Origin: Dysidea avara
Taxonomy: Eukaryota > Porifera > Demospongiae > Dictyoceratida > Dysideidae
Assembly (NCBI RefSeq): GCF_963678975.1
Contig: NC_089282.1
Coordinates: forward strand, 1,240,001 to 1,304,000
DNA: 64,000 nucleotides
Reading direction: 5' to 3'
Below the pieces are notes generated by a model that was not told the DNA's origin, did no database searches, and worked only from the letters and a program-made list of their open reading frames with translations. A program made the translations under genes and the position numbers. Below are positions 12,295-23,226 of the stretch, in pieces; the stretch's first letter is position 1, and each line of letters begins with the position of its first letter.

Positions 12295-13273
12295 CTAGGA
12301 CTGCATCACATACAACCAAGTACATACACCAACGTGAAGCCCCCTGGAGAGGCTATTAGGTGGTGAAGGCACGATCCCCAAAATCAACTCAATATTTCAC
12401 AGTAGTGACAGATATAGCACAACAGTGGCATCATAACTAAAGGCCACCAGTAGCTAAGTGCCAGTACATCATTGGTGTGGTAATGGCACAGTGATGTGTA
12501 CACAGTATATGTATACAAAACGTACAGGAGAGAACTATACATCATTGCAGTATTGTATGCAGCAATACATTATAGGCAACATTACCAGATAAAAATTATT
12601 AGCCAATATACAGCACAGTATATCAACATCGACTAGAGCTAAATAAGGTTCACCAGTGGGTGACACACCGGCTATAATTATGCATACACAACTTGCAGGA
12701 GATAGCTACACAATACCGTAGGAGTATGCAAGCCAGATGAACCAGATAAAGGAAGACAGCCAAGCCAGCCAGAGCCTAGTAGCTAAGCCAGGTGAAGACA
12801 AAAAAGATTAAGCACATGACACCAAACACAAAGGAAGTTCGCCATGCCAGTTGCACAAGACAAGATTGTTTACTTGTATTTTATATGTAACTATATTGTA
12901 AAGAGCGTGGAATATGTTTTCTTGTATTGTTTAATTACATATTTTATGTGAATGAATCCACTGGCAGCTGGCATGGGTAATCTTCTTGTTTACGCGTGTA
13001 AAGTGGCCTCGGCTCTCCTGCTGTCACTCCACTGACATCGCAAGGGTGTGGTACTGGGCGTTATATAGAATTACATGTATGGTCAAGTCATCAGCACAAA
13101 CGGATGCGACGATTACATGTTTGTGCCTTCATTCACAGGTGAATCTATCTCCAGTTAGTTTATGTCTCTAGACCTCTTAGCTTTCGAGAATATTAATTAT
13201 TAATTAATTATTATTTATTTATTTATGACGTAATTTTAACTGCATTTCGTATTATCGTTATTACTTGGTTGTA
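12295..13273. mobile_element. ~1 kb TIR repeat, copy 4 of 5
   Basis: Starts CTAGGACTGCATCACA then TACAACCAAGTAC, and ends TTACTTGGTTGTA at about 13273. Same blocks as copy 1, with small deletions and an uninterrupted CTAAGCCAGGTGAAG segment. It is joined head to tail to copy 3. Confidence 0.7.
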
Positions 13274-13353
13274 AAATTATTATTCATAATGTTATTATTA
13301 TTATTATTCTTTCACAGGCATAGCGAAGTTTACAAGGAGAATCCTGGGATAAA

Positions 13354-13599
13354 AAGTAGTAAGGCTTGCTGAATGGATCATTGTGCGTGTCCATGACCTA
13401 TTTTTGATTTTGTTTTCGGATGGAAACAGCCCAAACCAGGTCGTTTCTTCTTGCCAAAATTCCATTACGCTCGAGAAGCCATACAAGATCACACTCAAAG
13501 TTAAGTGTTTTGGTGTGCGCTGCTTGTGGCTAATAGAATCTGTTTTTATTTCAGTATGGGCCAGGTAGCTTAATCTGGGCTGATGACTTTGTTAAAAAG
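13354..13599 (+). CDS. Candidate host exons, unknown protein
   Basis: A plus frame reads LAEWIIVRVHDLFLILFSDGNS and continues to EKPYKITLK at 13499, where AAA|GTTAAG is a possible donor. After a 55-nt gap ending in TTTTTATTTCAG, 13555-13599 reads YGPGSLIWADDFVKK and ends at AAG|GTAGTT. Joining the two keeps the frame (phase 0), and the gap has intron character. No family is recognised. The next exon candidate (14335) needs a different phase, so the gene model is incomplete. Confidence 0.3.
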
Positions 13600-14005
13600 G
13601 TAGTTTTTTTTTTCGCTCCATGATTATTGTACGTGGGCGGGTTATCCAGATTAAATACTCTAATAGAGCAGTCAGGTAAATACTCTAATAATGCAGTCAA
13701 GTGTATAACAACAATCCTTGCACTGAATTTGACAGCTATTAAAGGAACCAGTAATGTAAATTGTAGCTCATATTGGGAGACTTTCAGTCTGTATGCACAC
13801 TGCAATTTGATCAGTTTCACGTTTGTACTGAAACGTTGACAGCGTTACTATGCAGAATGCAAAATTACACTATTCACCACAGTCTTCATTATCAATCAAA
13901 GAAATCCATGTTAATTTGTACACACGATATTGTAGTCAGTAGCATGAGAAGATATCACAACAGTCTTCTTAATAACCCATTACTGGATTAATAAAAAGTA
14001 CACAA

Positions 14006-14323
14006 ACTAGATGAATAAAAAGTTGGAAATTTTAAAATGGGAATAGGGATCGCTAGAAAAAGCCACAAAACAAGAAGGGATCGCTGGGGTGGTAAAGTAA
14101 ACCACAAATCCCTATTTTGACTCTCTGTTAGTAGTAATGTAAACTACAAATCCCTATTTTGACTCACTTCAAAATGACAGAGCATAACTAAAGATTTATG
14201 ACAGAGAGTCAAAATAGGGATTTGTGGTTTACTTTACCACCCCAGCGACCCCTTCTTGTTTCGTGGCTTTTTTCAGCGATCCCTATTCCCATTTTAAAAT
14301 TTCCAATTTTTTATTCATCTAGT
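14006..14323. mobile_element. 318-bp MITE with ~125-bp inverted arms
   Basis: Left end ACTAGATGAATAAAAAGTTGG; the right end is its near inverse (CCAATTTTTTATTCATCTAGT). The arms match over about 125 bases, including AAATGGGAATAGGGATCGC and TAAAGTAAACCACAAATCCC. The centre repeats the AACTACAAATCCCTATTTTG segment once more. It lies between two candidate host exons, in what would be an intron. No coding. Confidence 0.8.
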
Positions 14324-14334
14324 ATAATTTACAG

Positions 14335-14489
14335 ATCAAGCCATGGAGGTGTATGATGAATTCTGCATTGGAGAGATGTTGCAACCAAACACAAATCTGC
14401 TGATAAGTGGTGAATATATATCATACATTCCTAGTAGCTGTGAATTGTTATTAGAATCAGGGCTACAATTTACCGGTCAGGCCAAGTAA
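14335..14489 (+). CDS. Candidate host exon
   Basis: After an acceptor (ATAATTTACAG) the frame AT|CAA GCC ATG reads EVYDEFCIGEMLQPNTNLL and ends in TAA at 14487-14489. It looks like real protein but has no recognised domain. Entry phase 1 does not match the exit phase 0 of the upstream candidate exon, so a missing exon or a separate gene is needed. A further frame downstream (14489-14779) is largely made of the short tandem repeat. Confidence 0.25.
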
Positions 14490-14662
14490 TGGCTACAGTC
14501 AGGGTTACTACTGAAGATATGTGCAAAACATTTACTTGCAAAGCATACTTTTCTAGGTTGTATGGGGGGATAACCCATGAAAAAAATGACATAGCAATTG
14601 TGAGGTTGAATCTGGGAGTGTATTCAGACAGAAATTTATCATTTTCTGCAATATTATTAGAT

Positions 14663-14770
14663 GACTGTTCTATTAGAGTATTTTATTGCCTGACTGTTCA
14701 ATTAGAGTATTTATTGCCTGACTGTTCAATTAGAGTATTTTATTGCCTGACTGTTCAATTAGAGTATATC
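14663..14770. repeat. Short tandem array of the TGACTGTTCAATTAGAGTA motif
   Basis: Four successive units of about 30-32 bases, each holding GACTGTTCAATTAGAGTATTT with TTATTGCC between units. The inverse of the core (TACTCTAATAGARCAGTCA) occurs at several distant places in the window. Confidence 0.75.
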
Positions 14771-14779
14771 AATCCATGA

Positions 14780-15988
14780 ATAAAACCTGCTACGGCTGCT
14801 GCTAGTGACCGTAGTGTCCTGAGGACAACTTAGCAACTTGGTTTGTCACTCGCAGCATAAGATAAGACACACGCAACATTTGCAAACACAATACATACTA
14901 CACATGTTCACACATATACACCATATAATTGGTTGTACTTGATGTAAACAGGTTATTATCACCTAGCTCTCTTGAAATGCTCTTATAGGTGAACTGATAA
15001 TGCCATTACTTATTGGTATTAAAAAGTTCTTGCAGTGCTCCTTCAGAGGTAGCTACTGGGGAGTGAAGGATTATCATTGATATCATAATTCAATCATAAT
15101 AATTGTTGTAATGTGAAATCAATATTAATTGCTTACGTATGTATACTGTATCACTATACTATTGTTATGTTAATGTGCATGATTTATCATTAAGAAATAT
15201 GATTTTGGTATGTTGGTAGACTGTAGGCTACTGCATGGTGTGTTTGCCTATACAGCAGCATGCAGAGGAAACAACTTGTATTCATTCAAGTTTTAGAAGG
15301 GAGGACGGGTGCATGTAGCGCAGACATTTTGTGATGGTGGGGACCTGAGGATATAAGTACGTATCCACACTAGTGTGCTGTTCACATACAGCACAGGCCA
15401 ACTATGGGAATCTGCTGGCGGGTATAGCTATCAGCTATGCATATGCCTCACAGGATACTTATTACAGCTACCCAGGGGCCCCACTTTAACTCTATGTCTT
15501 GAGCCCCTTAATTTCTCTGGGCAGCCCTGTTTACAACTATAGGGAGCAGTGGATTCCACAAGGGTATGGCACTCCAATACATTAATTGTGTACTCCTAAT
15601 AGCGTCTTCGGACAAAGGACACACGGTCACGTACCCACATACCCACGTACATTTACAAGTGTTCATGTGTGCTACTGGAGGTAGGGCCTTTCTCTAAATT
15701 TGGACAAAAGTTGATGTCCACTTATTCCCAGCCATCCTTGGCTAGGCCAGATCCTGCTGCATGGGTTGACGCGCATCTAATTTCTACTAGTATGGCACAT
15801 CATGGTATGAAGTGGTATGACCAAATACAGAAATGGTGCATTACCTTTACCTCCTTTTCGAAAGAGCGTAACTGTAAGTTTATATCGCTTTGTATGTGTG
15901 TATAAATAAGGCATTTCAGCCCTTCTCTTGACTGAATGAGTGAATTTATTAGAGTTAGCCGTTAGGTGTGCATCTTATGCATCTTTCA
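14780..15988. other. No recognised gene
   Basis: About 1.2 kb with no convincing open frame, splice-bounded exon or repeat on either strand. Confidence 0.4.
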
Positions 15989-16220
15989 GTCATGCCCCAT
16001 CTATCCCAGGTTGGGCAGAGGTGGGGATTTATTGGGGATTTGCAAAAGCCAGACAACAAATTCCCTGGGGACAACTTCGAGTTACAAATCCCCTACTATT
16101 ATCCTAGGGAATCACTAACACAAGCTAACAACATAGTTTATTCACGTTGCAAATGCCCCTACCTTGGGGACGAGTTAGGGTGACCACCCGCTGCCCAACC
16201 TGGGGTAGGTGGGGCGTGAC
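15989..16220. mobile_element. 232-bp MITE with 30-bp TIRs
   Basis: Ends GTCATGCCCCATCTATCCC (15989 on) and GGGGTAGGTGGGGCGTGAC (to 16220) are inverse over 30 bases with three mismatches. The inside is G/C-run rich. No certain target duplication was seen and there is no coding. Confidence 0.65.
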
Positions 16221-18355
16221 ATTGATAGGTGTATTAGTGTTAGAGAGGAGATGGTTGCTACTTTATATTTTTGTATGTAATAAAGTCAGAAGAACTGACG
16301 TAAGTTCCTAAGATTATGGTCAAGTTTTGCCAGGTGTTAAAATTCGCCTTGCCTGGTGTAACTGGAAGAAATTGCATTACATATAGTGCCAGTTTGTTGT
16401 TTATACTATGAGGTCTTCACTACACGAGGTTATCCTGAATTGTCATTATCAAGGTCTCATTGTGGTCTATGACTGCTGCTGCTGCTGCTGATGGAACCAT
16501 ATTGCAGAAGTCTGTATTATGTTGCTATAGTCGTGAGTCTTGACTGCCTGCATATAACTGGCATTGTTCTAAATGACTGAATTTATAGAGCAACAAGTGT
16601 GGAGTTGGATATCTGTGTCATTGGAAGTCCCAGGAACCTTGACTACAGTTAGAAGATTAGCACAAGTGAATATTTGCTGCATGCTGACCGGTGATGGTTT
16701 AAATGACTGGATTTGTGTTTTAGAGTCAGGCTTGTATTACTGTATGTAAGATGTTTGGTGTCCCAATAGTTTCACATGGCCAAATCATTTTATTTTACAG
16801 ATCAATTATTAGTAATGGTACTAACCACCAGTGTCTAGATTATGACACTACCTTGATATGAAGGTATCAGTCCTGGTTTTCCAGGTACATTTATGTGTAA
16901 TGAGATTTTGTAGAACCTCTCATTTTTGACTGTCTGCATGGTAAATGTGCAATAGTGCATGCCGAACATGTTACCAAGATCTCTTCTCTTCAGATTGAAA
17001 GTGCTATTTTTCTTGGCAGGTCCAGTGAAAATGAGACATTGGTTTAATTGGAGTTCTGGCATGGATTACTAGTGGTTTGCCACTTGCAGCACAGGTTGTT
17101 TGTAAACGGACCGCAGGTTTTGTAAAGGAAGATCAAACTGGTACGCATGTGCACATATACTTTTTTGCACCCACACACCCACCCACCTATTATAGTGTTA
17201 CATTCACCTATTATAAGGTATAGTGTAATTTAACTAGTCTGGTTTCCGGAATTACAATAAAATTCCACTTTTTGCTAGCTCACTCACAAAACCAGATGCC
17301 TATTCACGTTTACCAATGTGTTAAGAGTTTTTTCTGACACAATTATGAAGAAAGAAAGCAGTTTAATCTCACCATTTCAACTTACGGGTGAACCTGTCTT
17401 ATCTTAGGTTACTCCAGTTCAACTCCCAAGTTTGACACTAGCCGTACCGTGTTTTTCTGTGGAAGTTTTAGTGACCGCTGGCCTTGATCATGGCTTGGCT
17501 TGTTTCCTTTATTGTTTGGTGACTAACAATGAAGTAGAAATTAACAGTAGACTGTCATGGGCTTTCAAAGTGACGAAGAGAAAGCGCCATTGATAGTGCA
17601 AGCTGAACTCGCTTCTAAAAACAGCCCCAAATCTACAGTACGGAAGATACATGAACTGTTAACCTTTGTCCATTCCTTTATCAGTAGAATTACACCCTTT
17701 AACAAACATAACACACTCTTTGACAACCATGCATGCCACTTCTTTGTACCACGGAATTTTAACCCTTCTGATAATCGAAGCATGTATTTCTGGTAATTGA
17801 GCCCATTTGATAAATGGTTGCTTATGCTATTAACGGTTAACTGGGATTTGCTGCCTTCACTATTGTGTGTGACATTTTCTAACTGATATTAGGCAAGGCG
17901 AGAAGCAAGGACACTTTACTTCAGTGCTTTCTAACATTTCATGACAAGGAAAGTCTTGTTTCTACAATATATCCTACTTTAGTTGATTCTACTGACCTTG
18001 GCAGGCATTATTTAGAACTTCTGACACTTATTTCAAACTGCAACTAAATGTCTACAAAGAACTCTGCATCTCCAAGTAAGCAGAGAGGTATTGACAGGAA
18101 AAGGCATGCTAATTTTACCCCCACTGAATTCTAAGAAGCAAAAGGACAAGAATAAAGAAGCTGAAACTGAACCAGAGGATAGCTATATGTGATCCAGTCT
18201 AGGAAAACCAGTCCTATTGCCCATGTCAGCAGATTCGATTTTTCACCAAGAATGTAAAACTACATCAGTACTGTACCCTAAAGATTTTATTAATTGTACA
18301 TCCATTATTCTATACTTGTATGTAGTACTGTAAAGTTATAATTATTATTATTATT
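16221..18355. other. No firm gene; weak fragments
   Basis: Contains a (CTG)n run at about 16472-16489 and a 79-codon plus frame at 17557-17796 without a recognised domain. A short basic segment at about 18048-18150 (TKNSASPSKQRGIDRKRHANF) resembles the start of LINE ORF1 proteins. The fifth TIR repeat follows directly after an ATT run. Confidence 0.35.
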
Positions 18356-19400
18356 ACTAGGACTGCGTCACATACAACCAAGTACATACACCAACGTGAC
18401 AGCCCCCCGGTGAGGCTATTAGGTGGTGAAGGCACGATACCCAAATCATCTCAATATTTCACAGTAGTGACAGATATAACACAATAGTGGCATCGTAACT
18501 AAAGGCCACCAGTAGCTAAGTGCCAGTACATCATTGGTGTGGTAATGGCACAGTGATGTGTACACAGTATATGTATACAAAACATACAGGAGAGAACTAT
18601 ACATTATTACAGTATTGTATGCAGCAATACATTATAGGCAACATCAACAGATAAAAATTATTAGCCAATATACAGCACAGTATATCAACATCAACTAGAG
18701 CTACACAGGGTTCATCAGTGGTGTAGCAATGGCACGGTGATGGGTGACACACTATAATTATGCATACACAACTTGCAGGAGATAGCTACACAATACTGTA
18801 GGAGTATGCAAGCCATGAACCAGATAAAGAAAGCCAGCACCAGAGTCTAGTAGCTACGCCAGGTGAAGGCAAAAAAGATTAAGCACATATTGAATTGCCT
18901 GACACCAACACAAAGGAAGTTTGCCATGCCAGCTGCACAAGACAAAATTGTTTACTTGTATTTCATATGTAACTGTATTGTAAAGAGCATGGCATATGTT
19001 TTAATGTTTTCTCATAATTATTGTGAATGAATCCACTGGCAGCTGGCATGGAGACTTGAGATGTTACAAACATAAAAATTTACTTGTAATCTTCTTCTTT
19101 ACACGTAAAGTGGCCTCTGGCTCTCCTGCACGGGCATCGCTAATCTTCTCCTTCGCACAATCTGTAAACAATTAAGCAAGGGTGTGGTACTGGGCGTTAT
19201 ATAGAATTACATGTATGGTCAAGTCATCAGCACAAACAGGAGCGACGATTATACTTTTGTGCCTTCATTCACAGGCGAATCTATCCCTGGTTAGTTTATG
19301 TCTCTAGACTTCGTAGTTTTCGAGAACATTAATTATTGTTTATTTATTTATGATGTAATTTTAACCGCATTTCGTATTATCTTTAGTACTTGGTTGTATA
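18356..19400. mobile_element. ~1 kb TIR repeat, copy 5 of 5
   Basis: Starts CTAGGACTGCGTCACA then TACAACCAAGTAC and ends GTACTTGGTTGTA at about 19400. It carries the same blocks as copies 1, 2 and 4. It stands alone, flanked by ATTATT on both sides, which suggests the family inserts into TTA-rich sequence. Confidence 0.7.
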
Positions 19401-19419
19401 ATTATTAATGGATATACAA

Positions 19420-20245
19420 ATAGGGTTAGTTTAGGCACTAGGCCTTTGTTCATATCCATATCCTATGTCATTCCAATAATTATCAAGACTTGTTTTGAAA
19501 GTAGAGATTGTTGGTGCTGAAACAACTTCTGCTGGCAGGGAGTTTCATGTATTTATCACTCTCTGGGTGAAAAAGTCGACCTTAAAAGTAGACGTGATGG
19601 TTTTTTGAAAAGTTTCAAGTGGTGTCCTCTTGTGTGATGCACAGAGCTTAGAGTAAAGTACCTTGACCACTCGACATCATAATAACCGTATAAAAGCTTG
19701 TAAACTTCAATTAGATCTCCTTGTTGTCGTCGACAGTAAAGAGAATAGAGTCCAAGTTTTCTTAACCTTGACTCATAAGGTAAGTTGACTAGTTCGTTCA
19801 CAAGTTTAGTGGCCCACCTTTGTACAGTTTCTAGAGTGTCAATGTCCCGGGCTAGATATGGACACCAAAGCTGGACACAATATTCTAGCTGTGGTCTAAC
19901 ATAAGTTTTATACAGGAAGATAAACAGTTCTTCAGAGAATTTTGTAAATGTTCTTTTAAGCATTCCCAGGATCCTGGTTGCAGCAGCTGCAGCTTCATCA
20001 CAGTGCAAGGAATGTTTAAGAGAAGATGTTACCCATACGCCTAGATCTTTCTCAAAATCTGTCTTTGTCAACTCTACAGTAGACCCCAAAGTTTCCATTG
20101 TGTAATTTGCTCCTGTGCTTTTACCTAGCTATATGCATCACTTTGCACTTCTCTAAGTTAAGATTCAGTAACCAGATTCCATTCCATTCTTGCATGTTGA
20201 TCAAGTCTCTTTGGAGTTTTGTCACATCACATATGCCCTAGACCT
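19420..20245 (-). pseudogene. Non-LTR (LINE) reverse transcriptase C-terminus, decayed
   Basis: The minus frame 20098-19556 encodes the thumb/C-terminal end of a LINE reverse transcriptase: FEKDLGVWVTSSLKHSLHC, ATRILGMLKRTF, then LYKTYVRPQLEYCVQLWCPY. Upstream, 20240-20110 continues as LQRDLINMQEWN...LEKCKVMHI before a stop. Downstream another frame reads FFTQRVINT, then TGA where W is usual, then NSLPAEVV. It is 5' truncated and carries a frameshift and stops. The family is jockey/CR1-like, distinct from the copy at 31.9 kb. Confidence 0.85.
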
Positions 20246-20451
20246 AACCCTAACCAATCAATCAATCAATCACATGAATAAACTGTCTAATTTTACAATC
20301 AAAATCAGCTAGACTTGAGTGGTCTGGTTTTGCTGGCTACTTTTCCCAGCCCAGTGGCGATCTGTACGTACATTGTAGGGCCCCAATGGAGCTCTGGCAA
20401 GCCTGGGGATGGCTGTGTGTGGCTGTACAGCTCCGTGGAGTTGAATAAAGG

Positions 20452-20679
20452 CCTGTGCTGTAAATTTTCTTTTCTTTTTAGCCAGTTTTGATACCTCAAT
20501 GGCCCATAACTTGGCCTAATTCATCCCTATGCCTTACTTTTCAAATTTTTAAATAGCCTCTAAGACCTGTGCTGTAAATTTCATTTCATTTTAGCCAGTT
20601 CTGATACCTGAATGGCCCATAACTTAGCCTAATTCATCCCTACGCCTTACTTATTTTTTAAACAGCCTCTTGCCCTCCC
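20452..20679. repeat. Two-copy tandem duplication, 114-bp unit
   Basis: CCTGTGCTGTAAATTT begins at 20452 and again at 20566. Both units run through GCCAGTT, ATGGCCCATAACTT and TCATCCCTA with about 10% difference. Non-coding. The G/C-run-rich sequence that follows (CCCTCCCTCCGGGCCCC) resembles transposon-tip sequence. Confidence 0.7.
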
Positions 20680-21078
20680 TCCGGGCCCCACCTCCCTCCC
20701 CTTTTGGAGCTCACCTGATACAGTCAACCACGGTTTAAAAACTATATAAAATGGTAGGAAACTTAGCTGATGGTTACTCCCACAGTGGATGCTCTGGAAG
20801 GTAAGGAATTGGTATAAAACATGTGAAAATTTGGTACACATAGTTTCAACCATTGGCAAGCCACAACACACTAAATACTTAAAACCAACATATCTTGATA
20901 CTTTTAAATAGGCGATAAGACCAGTTTTCCCAGATTGGGTCACATATGTGCTGTGTGTGACAAGCCAATCTTAGAATGGTCAGAAACTAGTGATGGACAG
21001 GAGGCTATATTCTGCAAAGGTCGTTGTAATGTCTGGATGCATTGAAAATGCAGTGGACTATCTTCAACCTTATTTGTT

Positions 21079-22346
21079 CAGGGGCAGATTGGTGGGGGAC
21101 TTTGGGGGCTGAAGCCCCTCCCCCTTCACTTTTAGGCTTTACTTGATCAATATGCTAAGGATTGTAATGAAATTTGTCTTAGCATAATTATATGATCACT
21201 AATAATACAAATACTCATAAAACCACCTTATAAACATCTTTCCAAGGTATTATTAGTTGATTTATGCTAAAGTTTATACAACAAGGACCCGGATCAGCAT
21301 TGGAGGTGTACAAGATCGAGATACTCTAATAGAGCAGTCACCTAACTACTCTAATAGAACATTCACTGGAAGCATATAGTTGGTTTTGTTATGGAATTTT
21401 TCCAAATCTGCCTGCACCTATGCATACAATGAAGTGCATTAGTCTGTTTAAAAGGCTTCATTCATCTATTTCTGTAGTTGGCAATACTTAAGTCAGGTAC
21501 ACAATTTCCATTGAAAATGCTCTCAGATTCAATCTCAAATTTCAAAATTTTCCACATCCAACATTATATAACATGCACCTACTGTTGTGTAATTGTGAGA
21601 GGATGCATCATGTGCTTGGTTGTACAAACCTACCCAAACCTTTCCATTAACAAAATGCTTCAGAGAGCCATACCTATAATCTAAAGGCAGTATATAAAAT
21701 GTCTACAGGCAGAAATCAGAAATTATGAATTTTATGTGAAAATGTCTCCAAATTGCAGTATTTAGCATCTGTTTTTCAAAAATTTCCTGGGGGAGGGAGG
21801 GGTATGCCCCCAGGCCCCCCTAGTTCCAGTATGCTGTGCTTCGCACACCTTCACCAAAGAGATTACTACATAATAGTTATACGGGCACAATGTGGAGTCT
21901 ATGAAATTTATAAACCCGAAGGTCCAGGCTGTAGCGCACGAGCGAAGCAAGGGCGCTACTAAGGGCCTGAGGGTTTATAAATTTCATAGACTCCATTGTG
22001 CCCGTGTAACTGCTTTAGACTCTATTTCACATTACACTCAGATTACTTACCTCATCCACGGCTGTTTCTGCTGTAGGCTTGGCAAAAGCGGCTGGTTTTC
22101 TTGCGATAATACTAGCGCCAAGGCAACTACGCGTCCTCACGTATCACGCTCATTAAATCACTGCACGTGAACAATGCATAGCAATTGGATGAACCCAGAT
22201 TTTGAGCATATGTTATATTGTGCCTGAAGGCGTGGAGTATATTAGAAAACAAGGTGGAATATATGAGATTTATTACCCACCCAAAACAGCCTAAATAGAG
22301 TCTAACTTGAGTTAGCCCCCCCTTATAAATCCTAGATCCACCCCTG
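21079..22346. mobile_element. 1.27 kb TIR element with 5-bp duplication (hAT5-like)
   Basis: Ends CAGGGGCAGATTGG and the inverse of CAGGGGTGGATCTAGG. It interrupts the LINE ORF1 frame cleanly and is flanked by TTGTT (21074-21078) and TTGAT (22347-22351), a 5-bp duplication with one change. CAGGGG tips and 5-bp duplications fit the hAT5 group, like the transposase-bearing element at 39947. No transposase is seen inside. Confidence 0.6.
21875..22011. repeat. 137-bp hairpin with 42-bp arms
   Basis: AGTTATACGGGCACAATG... at 21875-21917 is inverse to ...CATTGTGCCCGTGTAACT at 21970-22011. The loop holds a second small palindrome (TAGCGCACGAGC...GGGCGCTA). It is a separate small MITE or a secondary structure inside the 1.27 kb element. 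Confidence 0.7.
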
Positions 22347-23226
22347 TTGATAGATATCCTTAGTAATGAATCAAAAGAACCTTTCCACTTTTGTCACTGC
22401 ATGCTTGCAAATCAAAGAGATGAAATTAACATCCTAAAAAACCTTGTTAACTCTGTAAAGACCAACAAAACTTCCAAAACTCTGAATTTAATAGAAACTA
22501 ACCAATTTACTAAACTCCAATAAGCACATAGCTAATCACCTTCATACTCCTTCCTCCGGTCTTGTTAAACCTCCCAAGGCAAAGTCTGATAAACTGTTTA
22601 ATGTGGTCATGTATGGAATCAAAGAATCCCAACCAAATGGTTCAAGAGCCACTAAACTAAAGCATGACATGGATGCCACGCAAAATGTACTCACTAATAT
22701 TGATCCTGTTCTCTCCAAGTCATCAATTAGGAATTTCCATCGACTGGGAAATACAATACCTCCAACCCAAAACCTACACCTATATTAATTAAATTTCTTC
22801 GCACCATTGATATAACATTTGTCTTGTCTAAAAGATCTTCAGTACCATACAAATTCTAATCAAACGTGTAATGACTAGAGAAGAAAGAGCGATCGAAGCA
22901 GTCTATCTGAGAACATGTTGTCAATTAGCTCAGAATGGCACCGACAAGAAGCTTGTCAAGCTAAGAGGAAACAACATTTGTCAATAAGAGTCTCTTTGGC
23001 ACAACTGAAAGGTCCCATAGGACAGAATCATATGTAATGACTCCATGCAGTTACCACCAATGATCCTTATAAGTTATTCTCAACTTCAGTTATAATAACA
23101 ACTGTATACATCACACTTTAGCCAGTTACATGCAATTACTTCCCCTAATCTTTTTTTCTATTTTACCTTTATTATTTTTTTCTTGGATGTAATCAGCATT
23201 GGGCTGCCTTTCCAATTATAATCATA

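Larger units (their letters stand above)
20941..23226 (+). pseudogene. LINE ORF1 remnant with PHD-type finger and LINE 3' tail
   Basis: 20947-21078 reads ICAVCDKPILEWSE, then IFCKGRCNVWMH with a further Cys, a PHD-like finger typical of ORF1 in CR1-like LINEs. The frame is cut at 21078 by a TIR element (21079-22346) and resumes at 22347 with PFHFCHCMLANQRDEI. The ORF1 body follows at 22603-22760 (NVVMYGIKESQPNGSR, SSIRNFHRLGN) and 22870-22990 (MTREERAIEAVYL). The sequence GGATGTAATCAGCATTGGGC at 23187, ending in TAATCATA, matches the 3' end of the LINE at 33478-33540, so both belong to one family. The reverse transcriptase is absent, implying an internal deletion. Confidence 0.65.

Noticed and set aside
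16472..16489. CTG run as a coding poly-amino-acid exon
   Set aside because: No supporting open frame or splice borders around it.
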